This document shows, in pieces, positions 1-12,600 of a stretch of DNA of 60,000 nt. The stretch is from positions 11,233,722 through 11,293,721 of the forward strand of contig OZ037766.1 of the NCBI GenBank assembly GCA_964035545.1, read 5' to 3'. The position numbers were made by a program, and so were the translations under genes. Positions within the stretch are counted from its first letter, which is position 1. Every line of letters starts with the position of its first letter. This DNA comes from Bugula neritina. Lineage: Eukaryota; Bryozoa; Gymnolaemata; Cheilostomatida; Bugulidae. The notes under the pieces are model-generated. The model was not told where the DNA came from. It worked only from the letters and a program-made list of their open reading frames with translations, and searched no databases.

Positions 1-426
1 AGGACTAAGAGATTGATGTATAACATTTATAACGCTTTATATAATAAACAATTGAGTGCTTTATAACAATATTCTTTCATTATATGCATAATTATAAAGT
101 TTAATATGCTATGCTAATTAGTTACTGATCTCTAGCTTCATTTAAACACTATCAATATGATTTATTAACTTGCTTTAGATATCAATTACCACATGACACA
201 TATTTTAATATTTATTACATTATTTTTTCATTTCTATTATATATGCAAGTGGTTAAAGTAAAAGTGCCACAATGTAGCTATAGAATCTAAGCTGATGTGC
301 TTGATATTATATATTGAAGTTTTTATGGTGAAGCCATTTTGAACTCTTGAAGTTCGTAAATACTTTTAGAGTTGTAGATACCTCTCACAATCCCCCCCCA
401 CCCAATACATGCTTTCTTTCTTACAG

Positions 427-3400
427 ACGGAGCAAGTAAGGATAGTTGATGCGTGCATACGATGGCTTGAGTTAAACCTAATTCCAGTTGTGATGAATAA
501 GATTCAGCTGAGAGACATTCCAATAAAACTGTTGGAAACTGTGCTCAAATCCTCCAAGTATATCTATTTCTATCTAATAACGGATTTCATTGTTTAATCA
601 CAACTCTCCTTGCATTCATAGGCCAGGGTCACACAATGCGCATTTTCTGCGTGCGGGTCCCAATGCTTGAAAATCTGTTTCGGGAACGACCTGCTACACC
701 ATGTGTTGGTTGTTGGTGCGGAAATTTATTAGCTAATGATCTTGGCGTTTAACTTTACTGCTCGCCTACAAATTTTTGTTTTTAAATCTACGTCATCGGC
801 AAATCGACTTTAGATATTATAAAAACGGGAATGCAAACTATTGTGAAAAGGTTTATTTCAGTTTGCTAAAAATCAAAACGCTAATTGAACATCAAAAAGT
901 GTGCTTGCTATAATGGAAACCGGCAAATTAGATAAATCCTGCACATGCTTTCTGCACTCTCCGCTCAGCATGTTACCCGCATGCAAATCCGCACACAATA
1001 GCCCGTTTTTGGGAATCCTCGTCGTGTGATCCTAACCTTAGACCTGATGAAAAATATGATTTAAAAATCAAATTCTGTTAACGTTCATCGTTGCCATGTT
1101 TATATAAAAATTGTGCTAATACTTGGTAACAGTTGAATCTAATTCATTCTCATGTTTTGGTACAATTGTAGGCTTTTCACTTACTCTGAATACCATCTGT
1201 ATACCTGCCTTTCTCTGTGGCTCTTCCTTCGGCTAAACCCTCATATTCAGCTGATGCCAGCATCAACTAATGTCATCACATATTTCAACAGGTCAGTTTA
1301 ATTTCATAATTATATTGCATATAATTATAATGCTAGCAATAGACAAAAACTTGGTAATAGTCAAGTATCATCTGTAATGTAGGCAAGACTAATTTATTTT
1401 TATTTCCGAACTGCTTTTAAACATGATGGGTGCCAATATACCTTCTAAAGTTACTAAATATTGATTATTTTTTGTTTAAATGACGAATTTCACATACTAC
1501 GAGTATGTTATGCATGATGCAGTAAACAGCTTTCATAAAATAACAGCTTTTTGCCAAAGTTATTGTAAATTGTCTTCTTCTTTCTGAAAAAGGACATGAG
1601 GTTTCAGCAAAATTCTGACATACAATAATGCAATAACCATGTTAAGTTATGTTGAACATTTTATGTCAATTGCGGAATTATTTTATATGTAAAATGAATA
1701 ACAATAATTTGGCAGCTATGTTAAACTTTTAAAATTTGAAATAAGCGTGTAAATAAAAAAATGAAATTCTCATCAATAACATATGGTTGTTGATGGGAAG
1801 TTTGCAAAGTACAAGTTTTTCATTCCACTAATTATGCCGGCTACAAATATTTGTTATTGGTAGCTGCTTGTACTTAGTCCTTGAGTAAAAAAAGACATAA
1901 AATGCTAAAAAAAATTTAAAGAGAAAAATATCTTATCAATGCATGATTTATTATATAATCATTAATATATTAAATCAAATTACTTTCACACAGTTGCATA
2001 TTTTACAGCCTGCCAAAGCACAGCTCCTTTCTTGAGTCTGACGGTCAGGTGTATGTGCCGCTTTTCGATTGTCTCAGACTTCACGGAATAACCGACAGTA
2101 AGTCACATTGAAAATTTTTCTGCACGCCATCTGCGTAGAATATGCTCTCTTTTACTCTGTTATGTTGTTTGGATGCACTGCTGTTGACAAAGAAAGTTTA
2201 TTGAAGTTATGGCCAGAGCGTTGAAAATTGCCAGCAGGGCATTTGAGCGTTTACAATGATTTTCATGTCTATGAGTATTTTTTGATTTATGGTTGGAATC
2301 CTGCAGCTGGCACAGCAGCTGCGGTTTTTGAAGAACTAAATTAGATTGATGACCTTTTTATTACTGTTGTGTAGCATTTCAGTTTGAGAATATTCGAAGG
2401 ATGAACATTCTGCCCCAGGAGTCTATGGTTTCCCTGCTCTCTGAACACTATTCGGCTGTAAGTTGCTATACTTTGTCATATAGTTGCTGAATTGTTAACA
2501 GCTTGATACTCGAAAGACTGTAGCTTTATAAAAAGCATTCTCACTGCAAAAGTGTGTTTTTGTTGCATATAGTTAAACCAGAATATGACGACTGTTGTGT
2601 TTGTATGTGAGCTGTTTAAGAAAAACATTAATTGCTGATTGTGTAATTGGAAATTATGACAAATTGAAATGATAGCATTTAGTACTTTTCAAAACAAAAG
2701 TCAAATAATATGTTCACCATACATATTAAAATTGTTTATCATGCAAACTACAAAAAATTCTTTCCTCATTGGTGAAACCTGCGCTTACTTGCTAGCTGCT
2801 GTGACTTATGTGGAGACAACTTCTAATTCCAACGTATTATTGCTATTTAACTGTATTGTAATATATTGTAACTTGTTTATGCGTGTCAACTATTTTAGCT
2901 GCAATCCGGTGGCGATATGACCTTAATGCGAAACTTCAATCTCAGTTCTGTCAGACAAGGCTATGTCATCGAAGAGGTATTTCTATGACCTTATTCACCT
3001 TGAGTTAGTTGTACTGAAAGCTCTGTTACTACAAACTCATTGCTTGCTGCTCCTGTGTATAGAATCCGTGTTTTTGGTGTCTTGCAGGATTTGCCATATC
3101 ATTCAGAAATTCTGTCTCTTCATGGATTCCATTTCCAATTAAAGACGGTTAAAGCTGAAGGAACATTTACATTTTTCATGCAGGTGAATAGTGCATTGGT
3201 ATAGATGTTTCGTTTTATGAAAATATTTTGCATTTGAAAGGTTATCATTGTTAACGCAATTATGAAGGTGATTTTGGGTTAGGATGCAATTTGATTGTCT
3301 TCTCAAATTGTCAGTTGGAAAGACAAGCTTTGTTCTAGTTAGCTTTTAATGGTTTTGTCTTGAAGTTGGAGTTGTTTTATCTAGTTTTCAGAATTCTAAT

Positions 3401-4424
3401 TTGATTTAACATCTGAATGTAGAGACTGAAGCCAACAGATCCCGTCCTCTCGTTCAGACACTGTGAAAGACAGACCTTCTCTATGAGACCCGATAGAGAG
3501 GTGAAATACTCAATCACTGTTCAGACTTATGAGAATGGAGTTCAGTATCACTACACTACTGGCGTGGAGAAGCAGAAGTTCACATTGAAAGGGAAGTTAG
3601 TACGCAGTAAAGTGAGTTGAATATTTAACAATAAATTGTGTGGAATCAGCTTTTTACATTGACTAGTAACTACAGTGCTCCTTCCGTATTTCATGGTTCC
3701 ATCTCCCAGGGAATTCCATAGGTCATGGGAAGGGCTTGGACCCCCCCCTCCCCCGTTTTGTGGCTTATGTATGTGTGCATAGGGGCAAAATGGCAGTTAA
3801 ATCTGGTATTCTATTATGTCACAAACGGGATTTCAAGACCCGCAGCTTAGTGATATATGGAGGGAGCACTGTATTGTAATCATAAAAATGATATGGGCGT
3901 GTTTGAAAATTTTGTCATGTTCAAATTGCATTTTAATGAGTTTCTAACTCTCTACTAATTTCAAGTAGTTAGAACAACTTACCAGTTGCCTTCTCCTGTT
4001 CAATTCATAGACTTTATACCTGTAAAATGTCGAGTCTTATATGTGCAGATTTTTCTGCTACCTACTTACCGGAAGCATTAGATAAAAATGGATACCCTAT
4101 TGATTGCACAATCTTTAGTAGAAATAATATTGAAGATAGAATGATTAAGTTTTAATCCTAGCACTACAAGAAACAAGATCCAATTATCTATACACTGTAC
4201 TTGATTTTGATGTTACTCTATATCTTTTAATGCTGTATTTATAATCTGCCATTTTATTTCACACAAACATAAGCTGGCCAGTTCTTTTATTTGCTGTCTA
4301 CAAAATGCATTTCAATCAAGTTAAACTCAGGAGTCACCTTTTTCTTGTATTTTAGGTATTATCCCTGACAGATCTGACGCCACCTCTTTATGTCACATTT
4401 TCCCTTCTTTTCCCCCAATCTTAA
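427..4424 (+). CDS. BTBD16: BTBD16-like BTB/BACK protein, 3' part (eight exons)
   Basis: Homologue of BTB/POZ domain-containing protein 16, a poorly characterised BTB-BACK protein related to germ cell-less. Exons: 427-557, 1172-1291, 2009-2097, 2375-2457, 2899-2976, 3088-3183, 3423-3611, 4356-4424 (stop TAA). All have AG/GT borders and consistent phases and give 284 codons. Residues recalling the human protein include WLELNLIP, KSSKLFTYSEYHL, PLFDCLRLHGIT, GGDMTLMRNFN, HGFHFQLK and the C-terminal PLYVTFSLLFPQS (human PIYVSFAFIFPAS). The first visible exon already lies in the BACK-like region, so the BTB domain and the start are left of the window. Reading past 3611 would stop after two codons, but the 4356 exon restores the conserved C-terminus. 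Family assignment is from memory and strong; the cellular role is not established. Confidence 0.88.
617..1045. mobile_element. Possible degenerate MITE with GTCACAC-containing inverted ends
   Basis: Inside the first BTBD16 intron in the window. The left end (CAGGGTCACAC, about 622-632) and the right end, read on the minus strand (TTAGGATCACAC, about 1028-1039), form an imperfect inverted repeat that continues with partial matches for about 40 bp, ending near a shared CGGG. No ORF lies inside. The interior is GC-richer than its surroundings. Ends and any target duplication are not clear, so this is a tentative call. Confidence 0.3.
3673..3871. mobile_element. Tc1/mariner-type MITE with TA target duplication
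   Basis: A 199-bp element in the last BTBD16 intron. Its left end CAGTGCTCCTTCCGTAT and its right end read on the minus strand (CAGTGCTCCCTCCATAT) match over most of about 21 bp, and each end is flanked by TA (3671-3672 and 3872-3873). TA duplication with CAGTGCTCC ends is typical of non-autonomous mariner-type elements. It contains poly-C runs (about 3741-3755) and no ORF, so it would need a transposase from elsewhere. Confidence 0.65.
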
Positions 4425-6250
4425 AGTAACACAATCAATATAAACTGCTATAGGAATATGTATCTTGTGTTTTATTGCCAAGATTGTCTTATTCCGTCAT
4501 TGCACTCAGCTGTTGTTACGGCCTCAGTAAAGCAAAAATGCTTGTGGAACTCTATTTATTTATCTCTGTGCCTCCTCTGATGGGTTTTCCATATTTATGG
4601 CCGCACTGTTATAAGCAAATCCAGTTTAAATGTCCTTTTTACATCTTTAGGTAATAATTTTTGTTGTGCAAAATTTTGTTATTTTTTAGGATTACACTCA
4701 CTTTCAAAAAATTGTATATTTTGTACTCTCAAAATTTCGTTATGTGTATGGCATTGCTTTTGTTTTGTTTTGCTCCCAATAGTAGTGTTTGTGTTTGAAG
4801 ACCTACTTGTTTAGGGTTTCAGTGCTTCAGTGCTCAAATGTGTTTGCTCAACTTTTTATATTACAGCTATAATCTATATTATTTTAATGAACAATAATTT
4901 TCAAATTTGATGGAATGACTATCACATAGTAGGGGTATTATATTTTTTTTAAAATAAAGGAAAACTTATAAAAATTAACACCACTAATTATAAATTTATT
5001 ATTTTGACATTAGGTGCGCATGGTAGGAATTATTATTGCTTGTCGAAACTTTCCTAGGTTTCATTTTGAAATGGTCAAGAATTTTATTTATTGATATTGG
5101 CTTATTCTTTTATGAAATACAGGCTTGCTGCTTACATAGTTTAATCTAGTTTATTAGATTTTAAAAATAGGCTTTCTATGTCTATGAAACACAGAATAAA
5201 GAAGACAACTCTGGTGACTAGTATGATGGTAATGTACTATCCAAAACCAGGTTAATAGAAACATCAGTAGTTACTAGTTACTATCATTAATTTTATGCTA
5301 ACAAACTCCAACATAATAATGCGTATTTGTGGCAAAACTTTTTGATCAAGCATTAAGAGCGTACAATAGTTATGAACATTATATATGTGTGGCTAGTGTG
5401 CTATAACTGTATTTCATGTTATAATATACAGGTGACTACAATACTAGTTTTTTATTATTCGAACAGGTTAATCAAAGCAAAAAGTGTTAAATGGATTTGT
5501 TGTCTCTAGCTTATGTGGTGATATTGGAGTCAAAATACAGCTCCTTCAATAAAAAGCAAGTAGTGAGTAAAAAACCACAATGTCACAATTAGCCACCAAG
5601 AAATGGAAGCGTAATTGGCAGTTGTCTCTCTACACCTATAGAAATTTGTGCGTAACAATTCACCTAATAATCTGCAAAAAGCCTAACTTGAAAATTTATA
5701 AGAGTACAATAGTATGCCTATGGTTTTAGAGTCGGATAGAATATAGGACATAACGTCACACCAAAATAATAACAAAACGCTACTAGTTGTAACGTGTGTC
5801 ATGATTTGCTGTGGAGTTTGACTTCAGCAACATTTATTATTGCAAAATACATCTGGCTCTTACCGTATGATTCTAACTTGAAAAACTATCTGAAAAGCAT
5901 TTGTCTTTCAAAAAGAGAAACATTCAAATTACTATAAACTGAGTCTGATTTTTATAATTTTAACGGACTGTTGAATTGACATTTATCTGGGATTAAACTT
6001 CACTTGGTTCTACTGATAATCTCGGTTGGTTGAGTTAGACGCACTCGAAGGACTAGAAGTAGGGGTAACGAGCAAGTGTCATTTACTATAACTATTGGGT
6101 TAGGGGTAAAGTTGAACATAATTTAAAATTAATCAAATTTGAAATTATCGTAACTTATACTAGATTCAACTTTACAGCTTACTGATTTAGTCTAGACGTG
6201 ATAGTGGACAGTGACACTGATACTCTGATATTGTAATTATAACATTCATA
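4425..6250. other. Intergenic, BTBD16 to BNIP3
   Basis: AT-rich spacer between two genes on the same strand. No ORF, RNA gene or repeat structure could be supported. It should hold the BTBD16 3' UTR at its left end and the BNIP3 promoter and 5' UTR at its right end, but no definite TATA box or polyadenylation signal was assigned. Confidence 0.6.
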
Positions 6251-9163
6251 ATGAGCTCAACGGAGTGTGAGTCAAGCCACAGCTCTTCAGGTTTAAATGG
6301 TAAGCACAAAAGTTCATAGTTCTTGTGGTATCTTTAACTAGCAAAAATAAAGAGTTCCCAAATTTAACTGTGTTGAAAGTTCAAGATGTTGACACTTTAC
6401 AGCACTAAATACCATTTTGATTTTAGTTTACTGCTCAGGTTTAGTCTGTCCTCTGGGGTTAGTTAAACTTGAAATTAAATTGTAAATAATTACTTTCTGA
6501 GCCAGTTTTCTCTGAAACAAAAGACATTTGAATTGGGCTAGCTCTTACATAGCCTAAGTTATTCTTTCTTGACTTTAAAACTGCTACAGCATATATTGCT
6601 ATAATATGAATATGTAGTCATTTTTAGTATAATTACTTTTGATAGGTATTTAAAACATCTTGTTTAAAGATGTATTGGTATTTATATTCAAAGCTGTTGC
6701 GATAGTTTGGGTTTATATATAGGGGATGGGCTATTTATTTGGTTATTCCTTTGTTGTTGATCAGGACCACGGTAGTGAAAGGTGACCATTGATCAGTCTG
6801 GTTAATACTGGCCTATATGTTGTTTTAGATGTGAATTTTAACTCATTACAAGTTACACTTGTTGTTTTAGCTGAAAATTTTCAAGTTTATTTTAGTATTT
6901 TAGTTTTGATCGAAGTTTTGCATCTGTAAAGTTTGACTGAATTATTATTATTGTTTTTTCAGAATCATGGGTGGAATTGAGCATGAGTAATGTGAATAGC
7001 ACCAAGTCATCAGGCCTGTCTACACCAAGTCTTGAGAGATTACTGGTTGAAGCACAAAAAGAATCAGGATCCTCATCTCGCCAATCCTCAGAGGCTGACA
7101 GGTAAAGTTAATTTTTTGATTGATATTTTAGCTATAATATATGATAGTTTAAACAGTTTATGTTAGAAATTACTGTGAAAAATGAGTTACTTGTGTTGGT
7201 GAATACGTTTCTTGTGAATTATATAAAAATTATATAGTGTAAGTCTGCTAATGGTCAACTGGCTACAAAATTCAACTCTGCAGTTTCTGTTCTCTAGCAA
7301 CAGATAAAGTTCACTAAACAAATGTCTTTAAATGTAGTAGAGGCAAAATATTATGCTCATCACTTATAATTTTTTGTTCACATTGAGAGCGCTACTTTAA
7401 ACAAAAACTTTTGCATGGCCTCAGTTTTAGGTTTGAAAAAATTAGGACAATATTTACTAGCAATGACATATTGGCTCTAAAAAGTGCTTCACAATGCATA
7501 TTGCTCGTTCTCAATTTAATGAGAAATCCTAAGTTGCTGGTTTTAAGGAGCCTGCAAACAAGTATAGCCAACAGTTCTCAAGTCAAAATGCACAAAAGTC
7601 TGCAGGGTTGTGTTATCCAAGCATAATATGGCAGCTTCAAACATTCAGGGCTTGGAAAGTATTGTGAATTTCTATTGCTTCAAGATTTAAAATATTTGAA
7701 GCTTCTTATACCTGATTAGCCATTAGAAAGACTCTTAAGTTGGATTGAACATACGTGATGACCAGTGGGATTTGCACTAGTTTAGACAATAATTGCAGAA
7801 TTCTCAAATTCTATTCAAGATACAACAATTGGTATACGAATTGCTCCTTTGTGTGACTTTAGTTCGAGATCACTCAACAGTCCACCCATGAGTCCACGCA
7901 GTGTGTCTGCTGATGAACTGCTTAACCCAGACGAGGAGACGGCAGTTCGAATTGATCGATCTGCTGGGTTTGACTGGTCGAGCAGACCAGAGATAAAACC
8001 TCCCAGGTAGGTGGCAGTGGGCTTTCAAAGTTTGATGAATATTTATGAACCTTTTGGAAAGCAAAGCCACTAAGTTAACCTATATTGCTTTTACTTACGT
8101 AGCTTCTAAAATTATTTTTTTGATAAAAGTTGCACAGATGGAACATGTGTTTGGTAGTGAAAGTTAAGTAATAATAGATTTTATTTACAACTTAAGAAAA
8201 GCATCATATGTAGCTAGAATAAAATACTTCTGTACTGTCTTTGTATGAACATAATCCTATTTCTATATGTTTACTAGTTATAACTAACTCAAAGGTGTAT
8301 ATACATATTACGTAATGTTGCCTTTGCTATCTTCAACTACAGCTGTTTGCTGTTAGCAGCAGTTTGTAACTGTGGCTGTTAGATATAAATTACAAAATTA
8401 GTAGTCATCTCTGTGGAGAATTGGCCACCTGCCATCTTTCAAAGTATGCACTATGTAGCATAATATATTGGATTTGTGAGCTGTGAATACACACAGGAGA
8501 CATGCTACAAAAGTATCTTGTTTCGGTATATTTCTTAATTTATTCTGGGAATGCTATAGCTAGAATTTGAATTAGCTCTTTTTTTGTGTAAGCAACCATC
8601 TCAGTAGTAAAACATTAATTGATCACATACTATCATATGATACTATTATTAGTTTTTAATAATTATTGCCAGGTCACTTTTCTGTGCAACACACTTATAT
8701 GTGCAATGCATATTGCATTTCTTTAGATTTATTATGTACATATTTTGGGTACAAATCAATATATTATTTCCTCAATAATTACCCATGTACTTTAGTGATT
8801 ACACCTGCAAGCGTGAGCCACCTGTCAGAAGACATCCTTTGAGTGTCCGAAACACACGAGTAATGAGTCAAGAGGGCTGGTTCAACACTGAGAACTTTCC
8901 ATTGGTCGTTACACATGCTGCCAGTTTTGTTGTTGGTGCCTCCTTGTAAGTTGCATAATTATTTTTACTTTATTTTTTCCAGGTAATGTCAATGAATACT
9001 GATACAAGCATCATGCTTTTATTCTTAACTTTTGCATGATTAACTTGACCCACTGCCTTACACTGCATTCATTGCAACATTCTATTAGTTACTTCATATT
9101 ATATTCAACTGAACATGGCTATCTCAAACTTGCAGGGTATGTTGGTATTTAACCAAAGAGTAA
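6251..9163 (+). CDS. BNIP3: BNIP3/NIX-type mitophagy receptor, complete
   Basis: Outer mitochondrial membrane receptor of the BNIP3/BNIP3L family, which recruits ATG8/LC3 to mitochondria for mitophagy and can promote cell death. Exons: 6251-6299, 6963-7101, 7863-8006, 8796-8945, 9136-9163; 169 residues. An LC3-interacting motif SWVEL sits at residues 18-22. A Ser-rich stretch and the family signature LLVEAQKESGSSSRQSS follow, then FDWSSRPE at 99-106 (human DWSSRPE). The C-terminal membrane helix is at about 145-166 and keeps the dimerisation spacing H151-x2-S154-x3-G158, as in the human H-x2-A-x3-G. The last exon is only 28 nt and supplies the end of the helix and the tail YLTKE. The ATG at 6251 is the only start that places the LIR near the N-terminus as in relatives. 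Assignment is strong. Confidence 0.92.
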
Positions 9164-9637
9164 AAGAAATGCCAAAGCAATGACTGCTTTTGCAGCAGTT
9201 TGTGCAATTTCCTACGTAACAGATGAGGGTCTAAGGTTTCCAACTCCAATGGTCTCACATGCTATTATATTATTCAGATTGCCTGCTTTACTAACTACCA
9301 TTATAATTATTTATATTTTATGTAATTGTGTAATATATGCTAAGTCAAACACTTGTTCTTATACTTATACCCAATTTATATATATTATCTATTGTATACA
9401 TTTCTAATGCTATCAACAATAATTTCCACAATTTGTACTTGCTATAAAACTTTTTTTATGATAGTTGTGTCGTTTAACAGATGTTTTTATTCCAGTCATA
9501 TATGGAAAATTGTTTCAAGACTAATATAATATGTATAACATATATTCACACTATACGTTATTGTCTTGATTTGAAAATAACAAATAATGCTGGCCAAATA
9601 GCAACGCTGTCAATAAGAAGTATTGTTCTTTATTTTC
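9164..9637. other. Convergent 3' spacer, BNIP3 / EIF3I
   Basis: Space of 474 bp between the stop codons of two convergent genes. It should contain both 3' UTRs. Short ORFs occur on the plus strand but have no family features. No repeat was seen. Confidence 0.6.
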
Positions 9638-12600
9638 TTAATAATCAAAGTCGAAATCAAAGTATGATTGGTCAAAGGTGTGTACTCTTACGTAACCATC
9701 TTCTGCTCCACTGCTATATCTACAATACCAGTAAACATGAGCACTACTTGGTTACTAACCATTAGTTGTGATGCAACAACAGCATTCCATAACATGAATA
9801 GAAAGTATTTGTCATTGCTTATCACTACATTAATTAAAGCACAAAAACTATTGGCAGCTACAATTGAAGTGTTTCTAAATAACACATGTTAAACGGACCC
9901 ACGTGTTCTCCTTAGATTTTCAATCTATATTAATGTGTAGAACAGGTATTAACACTAATTTATTATAAAGCCTATCAAACAAAAGCCATCTAGTTTCGCG
10001 AACACTTCCACTGGAGGACAATCACATAATCAATCAATTCCACCTATGAGTGCTGAATCAGCATATAATAACACTTTCTACATATGCACTCAACATCTAC
10101 GTGTTACTCACTCTTCTCCATTTGGATTGAATGCCAATGAGTTGATAGGACCAAAATGACCTTTCACTCTCCCAAACTCTTCTTCAAACACCAGGTGATA
10201 AAACCTGGCCTCAAACTTCCCGCTCTGTTTAGCAGTCTGTGTGACCTCCATGGCTTCCTGGCCACCACCAAGTACCACCTGCTCAGCAAATGAAACAACT
10301 TATATCACATTCATATGCTTGGTGCAGACAATTCCCATTTTAAAATTACGTGCTACTTCTTATGAAGTACACGGTTTCAAAGTTGGCATAGTCAACCCAA
10401 AAAGGCAGAATCCACTAAACAGCATAAAGGCACAGGTGCACATAAATGTGTTGCCACCAGTTAACAACTATCTTCTGAAATCAGACATGAGTATCCAGTA
10501 CCTAGCTTAAGGTTCAGTTGACAGTTGTTTTGGTACTTGATACTTGTAAATTTACAATACAGTATTTGTAGTTGAAAATATGAATCTCAAGTATTTAGCA
10601 CTCCTTTTTAGTTATGCCACAATTTTCACCTTTGAAATTGCAGCTACTGATTCAAAAAATCGTGACGGTATTAACTTGTTAAAAATCCTCAAGAAATTTC
10701 ACTTTAATTTTTAGCCAGTGAATAGTTTTAGAAAACACAAAATGACTGTTCAATTATATTGATGTGCATCCACAAAGAATGTTGAGACATGGCCAACAAA
10801 ATTCGAAGCTCTTTGCTAGACTCAGTTTCGAGTTACATGTCAAGCTGCTGGAATGAGGGAGAGGCTAGTTTTACAAGGTGAATAGTGTACCAATTTTTGG
10901 TACTTTTAAAAAAGCTAACAAGATGACCAGAACTTTTAGTAGAATATTCAAGGCTAACAACTGGGGTTCTTTTTGCAAAACAGCTTTTATACTATTTATG
11001 CTCTTACTGTTGTTGCATTATATTTGAACGGGTGCTGCAAGATATGCTATACTTACATGGTTACTATGACGTACTTACATGGTTACTATGCTATACTTAC
11101 ATGGTTACTATGATGTACTTACATGGCTGTTGACAGGTGAGATAGCAGCAGAATTCACAGGTCTAGAAGTCCTGTAAGTCTTCATGTGGTTCAGAGTAGC
11201 GGCATCAAACAACTGTACAGAATATTATTACTACTGTAAGTCAGCATCAAACAACTGTACAAAATATTATTACTACTGTAAGTCAGCATCAAACAACTGT
11301 ACAGAATATTATTGCTACTGTAAGTCAGCATCAAACAACTGTACAGAATATTATTACTACTGTAAGTCAGCATCAAACAGCTGTACAGAATATTATTGCT
11401 ACTGTAAGTCAGCATCAAACATGGTAATAAAAGGGCAATAAAGCGGTATACAGAACAAATATACATGAAATTATTATTTGAACAAACTAAAACTAAGCTT
11501 CGATTACATAACCTTTCTTGCAATTAGGATAAAAAACACAGCATGCATTAAGGTTTTGATGAAAATGATATTCCAACCAAACATAGAATCATAGTTATTC
11601 TAATGTATAACAAGTTTTAAACGTAAAATGATAGTTGAAGGTTAGACAAGTATTTAGTATTCATATTTAAGTTGGTGCATATGTTGTAACACAAATAAAA
11701 CCCTTTTCCTAAAGAAGAACAGCAAGTAGGACACCAACCTTGGCGTATGTATCTTTAGATGAAGAAATAAGCATAGTGCCATCTTTAGATAGTTGCAGAT
11801 CATTAACTTTATCTCGGTGGTCATCATATTTAGTGATTACTTCTTCAACATTTTTGATATCCCACTGTGACAGCTCCCCTTTATCGTGACCAAATATGAG
11901 GTACTCGTCGAGGGCCCCCCACAAAGCAGAAGTAATCTTGTTTTGAGTCTGTGGTATTGTGATCTGAACAGCTGGTTTTTCTTGACCTGCAGGCAGCAGA
12001 ATATTTGACTTGTATTAGAGAAGGACAGCAGACACTCAACTGCTTATACTAACTGGCATATTACCTGGAAAGTGATGTTGGGTAAATACTTTAGAGATAT
12101 TTTGAAAGCAAGACATTGCTTCTAGCACAAAAATAAAAAATCACTAGAAATTTTAAAAGTATTGCTGCGAGAGTTTGCTCAATTCTTATATAATATATTT
12201 TGTTGCACAACAAAATGTTCAGTGGTACTAATGTAATGTACCTTAAGAAACTTTTAGCTAATTTTCTACACTTGCTAAATAAAAACAAAAATTCTGAGCT
12301 TTCTCCGTTTTACATAAACCCATTTTTTGAGAAAAATATTCTTTTTAGTTGGAGGAAAAAGAGGTAAAATAATCCAACTGTTTTGTTAGGGAGGTATGTT
12401 GATAATTTGGGAAAAAAACCATTTGAAATCAGCAGCAAACACAAAAATTCAAGTGCAAACTGTAAAGTCTAAAGTCTAAACTCTATGTCAAGGTCAGCCC
12501 ACAGTAACTTGATAGCACATAAACTGAAGAGAAGGAGAAACCTTACTGATCTGTGAGCCGTCTCTGCAGTCATATATGAAACACTCGCAAGGTTTTTTCA

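Noticed and set aside
2669-2920. 83-codon plus-strand ORF in a BTBD16 intron
   Set aside because: It overlaps the exon at 2899-2976 in a different frame and has no family features.
9481-9892. Overlapping ORFs on both strands near the EIF3I 3' end
   Set aside because: Shadows of the last EIF3I exon (9638-9719) and AT-rich 3' DNA.
11184-11523. Repeat-containing ORFs on both strands (14-residue repeats [14 protein letters not shown] and [14 protein letters not shown])
   Set aside because: They come only from the 42-bp period being divisible by three. The real coding use of this DNA is the EIF3I exon 6 edge in another frame.
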